From Actinomycetota bacterium (GTDB lineage Bacteria > Actinomycetota > Actinomycetes > S36-B12 > UBA5976): a stretch of 6,156 nt of DNA. The translations under genes were made by a program, and so were the position numbers. Each line of letters starts with the position of its first letter. The stretch's first letter is position 1. Below, in pieces: positions 5,326-6,156 of this stretch. The notes beneath the pieces are model-generated. The model saw only the letters and a list, made by a program, of their open reading frames with translations. It was not told where the DNA came from and searched no databases. The stretch lies in the NCBI GenBank assembly GCA_947447095.1, contig CANFIL010000073.1:1-6156 (forward strand). Direction: 5' to 3'.

Positions 5326-6156
5326 TTATGCTTCCAAGCGTTCTTCGATGCGCGCGCGTACGCGGTCATCAATTTCATGCACGTTGATTTGGTTAAGCAC
5401 ATCTTCGAAGAATCCGCGCAACACAAGATTGCGTGCCTCTTCAGCAGAAATACCACGCGACATCAAGTAAAACAATTGCTCGTCATCAAAACGACCAGTT
5501 GTGCTTGCGTGTCCGGCACCCACGATTTCGCCGGTCTCAATTTCAAGGTTTGGCACTGAATCAGCACGTCCGCCTTGGCTAAGAACCAAGTTGCGATTGA
5601 TTTCATAGGTTTCGGTGCCAATTGCATTGGCGCGAATCAAAACGTCGCCAACCCAAACGGTGTGAGCATCGGCGCCATTAAGCGCACCCTTGTACACAAC
5701 ATTACTTCGGCAATGATCGACGCTGTGATCCACAAAGAGGCGATGCTCCGCGTGCTGGTTTGCTCCAGCAAAGTAGAGGCCGATGAGTTCTGCATCTCCA
5801 CCTGGCGCTGTGTAGTTAACGCTTGGAATGATGCGCACTACGTCGCCACCAAGAGTTACAACTACGTGCTTGATCCGAGCGTCGCGACCAAGGTTAAGGC
5901 GGTGATGACTGAGTTGTACGGAACCAGCCGCCCAATCCTGAATCGAAACAACGGTGAGTGCAGCACCATCTGCAACTGTGATATCCACATTCGCAGCTAG
6001 TGTTGCAGACCCTGTGTGATCAAGAATCACAGTCGCGCGCGAATGCTGACCAGCCACGATGTCGAGCTGGCCGTATTCGGTTGCACCAGTTCCAGTAAAA
6101 TTCACCGTGATCGTTTCCGACACTTCAGCATTTGCTGGAATCGTCAGAGTCGAAAC
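5326..6156 (-). CDS. sufD: SufD, scaffold subunit of SufBCD (5' end beyond window)
   Basis: The visible part is the C-terminal 276 residues of a protein usually near 380-440 residues, and the frame is open to the right edge. A GTG codon at 6121-6123 could be taken for a start, but the 11 codons before it (VSTLTIPANAE) continue the expected SufD beta-strand sequence, so it is an internal valine. The fragment holds the right-handed beta-helix core (for example ATVILDHTGSA and LIGLYFAG) and the SufB/SufD C-terminal signature EIVGAGHASTTGRFDDEQLF followed by YLMSRGI. The His of GAGHAS (codon 5509-5511) corresponds to the SufD histidine thought to take part in cluster binding at the SufB-SufD interface. 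The SVPNLEIETGEI segment is SufD-like; SufB has a different sequence there (SMGHEATVSKV type). SufD pairs with SufB and SufC as scaffold and is needed for iron acquisition. The stop lies 3 nt before the Rieske gene. sufB is expected just upstream, outside the window. Confidence 0.96.
   Translation of the reverse strand, partial: VSTLTIPANAEVSETITVNFTGTGATEYGQLDIVAGQHSRATVILDHTGSATLAANVDITVADGAALTVVSIQDWAAGSVQLSHHRLNLGRDARIKHVVVTLGGDVVRIIPSVNYTAPGGDAELIGLYFAGANQHAEHRLFVDHSVDHCRSNVVYKGALNGADAHTVWVGDVLIRANAIGTETYEINRNLVLSQGGRADSVPNLEIETGEIVGAGHASTTGRFDDEQLFYLMSRGISAEEARNLVLRGFFEDVLNQINVHEIDDRVRARIEERLEA
5331..5335 (-). promoter_or_regulatory. Ribosome binding site of the Rieske gene
   Basis: GGAAG on the minus strand, inside the 3' end of sufD, lies 8 nt before the Rieske ATG. 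It supports independent initiation in addition to coupling across the 3-nt gap. Confidence 0.6.

Noticed and set aside
5575..6000. Plus-strand open frame of 141 codons opposite sufD
   Set aside because: It lies fully antisense to a well-conserved SufD reading frame, and its translation shows no recognisable domain; it is a shadow of the real gene.
1..6156. Mobile elements, CRISPR arrays, tRNA or other RNA genes
   Set aside because: No direct or inverted repeat series, transposase, integrase or tRNA-like cloverleaf was seen, and coding genes fill nearly the whole window.

Overview
The window is a bacterial chromosome segment with every recognisable gene on the minus strand, so the biological order runs from base 6156 down to base 1. 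Sampled lines put G+C near 50%. Gene order and protein style (sufD, Rieske-type ferredoxin, sufC, sufS, sufU, sufT-like, then an ABC-F ATPase; SufU instead of SufE; a GHHCAWPVCRR active-site loop in SufS) point to an actinomycete (Actinomycetota). The moderate G+C and very compact layout suggest a streamlined lineage, for example a freshwater actinobacterium of the Nanopelagicales or Luna type, rather than a high-GC Streptomyces or Mycobacterium. That lineage guess is inference.

Bases 6156-2214 hold most of a SUF iron-sulfur cluster assembly operon: sufD (5' end cut off by the window edge), a small Rieske-type ferredoxin, sufC, sufS, sufU and a DUF59/MIP18-family sufT-like gene. Junctions are 3-nt gaps or 1-4 nt overlaps, so the genes are almost certainly one transcript with translational coupling. 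By analogy with other actinobacteria, sufB and a sufR-type regulator should lie just beyond the right edge.

The expected pathway is: SufS takes sulfur from cysteine as a persulfide; the zinc protein SufU accepts it; SufB-SufC-SufD is the ATP-driven scaffold on which the cluster forms; and the SufT-like protein probably helps maturation or delivery. The Rieske protein is a plausible electron carrier for the process, but its role is not established.

After a 43-nt gap, bases 2170-572 encode a complete duplicated-ATPase ABC-F protein (soluble, ribosome-associated type), read from a GTG start. After another 17 nt, bases 554-1 encode the N-terminal membrane part of an ABC exporter half-transporter that runs off the left edge.

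I saw no tRNA, rRNA, CRISPR array, insertion sequence, attachment site, convincing terminator or promoter. There is no non-coding stretch longer than 43 nt. This looks like a conventional housekeeping locus; the less well understood parts are the Rieske protein inside the suf operon and the linkage of suf to an ABC-F translation-type factor.
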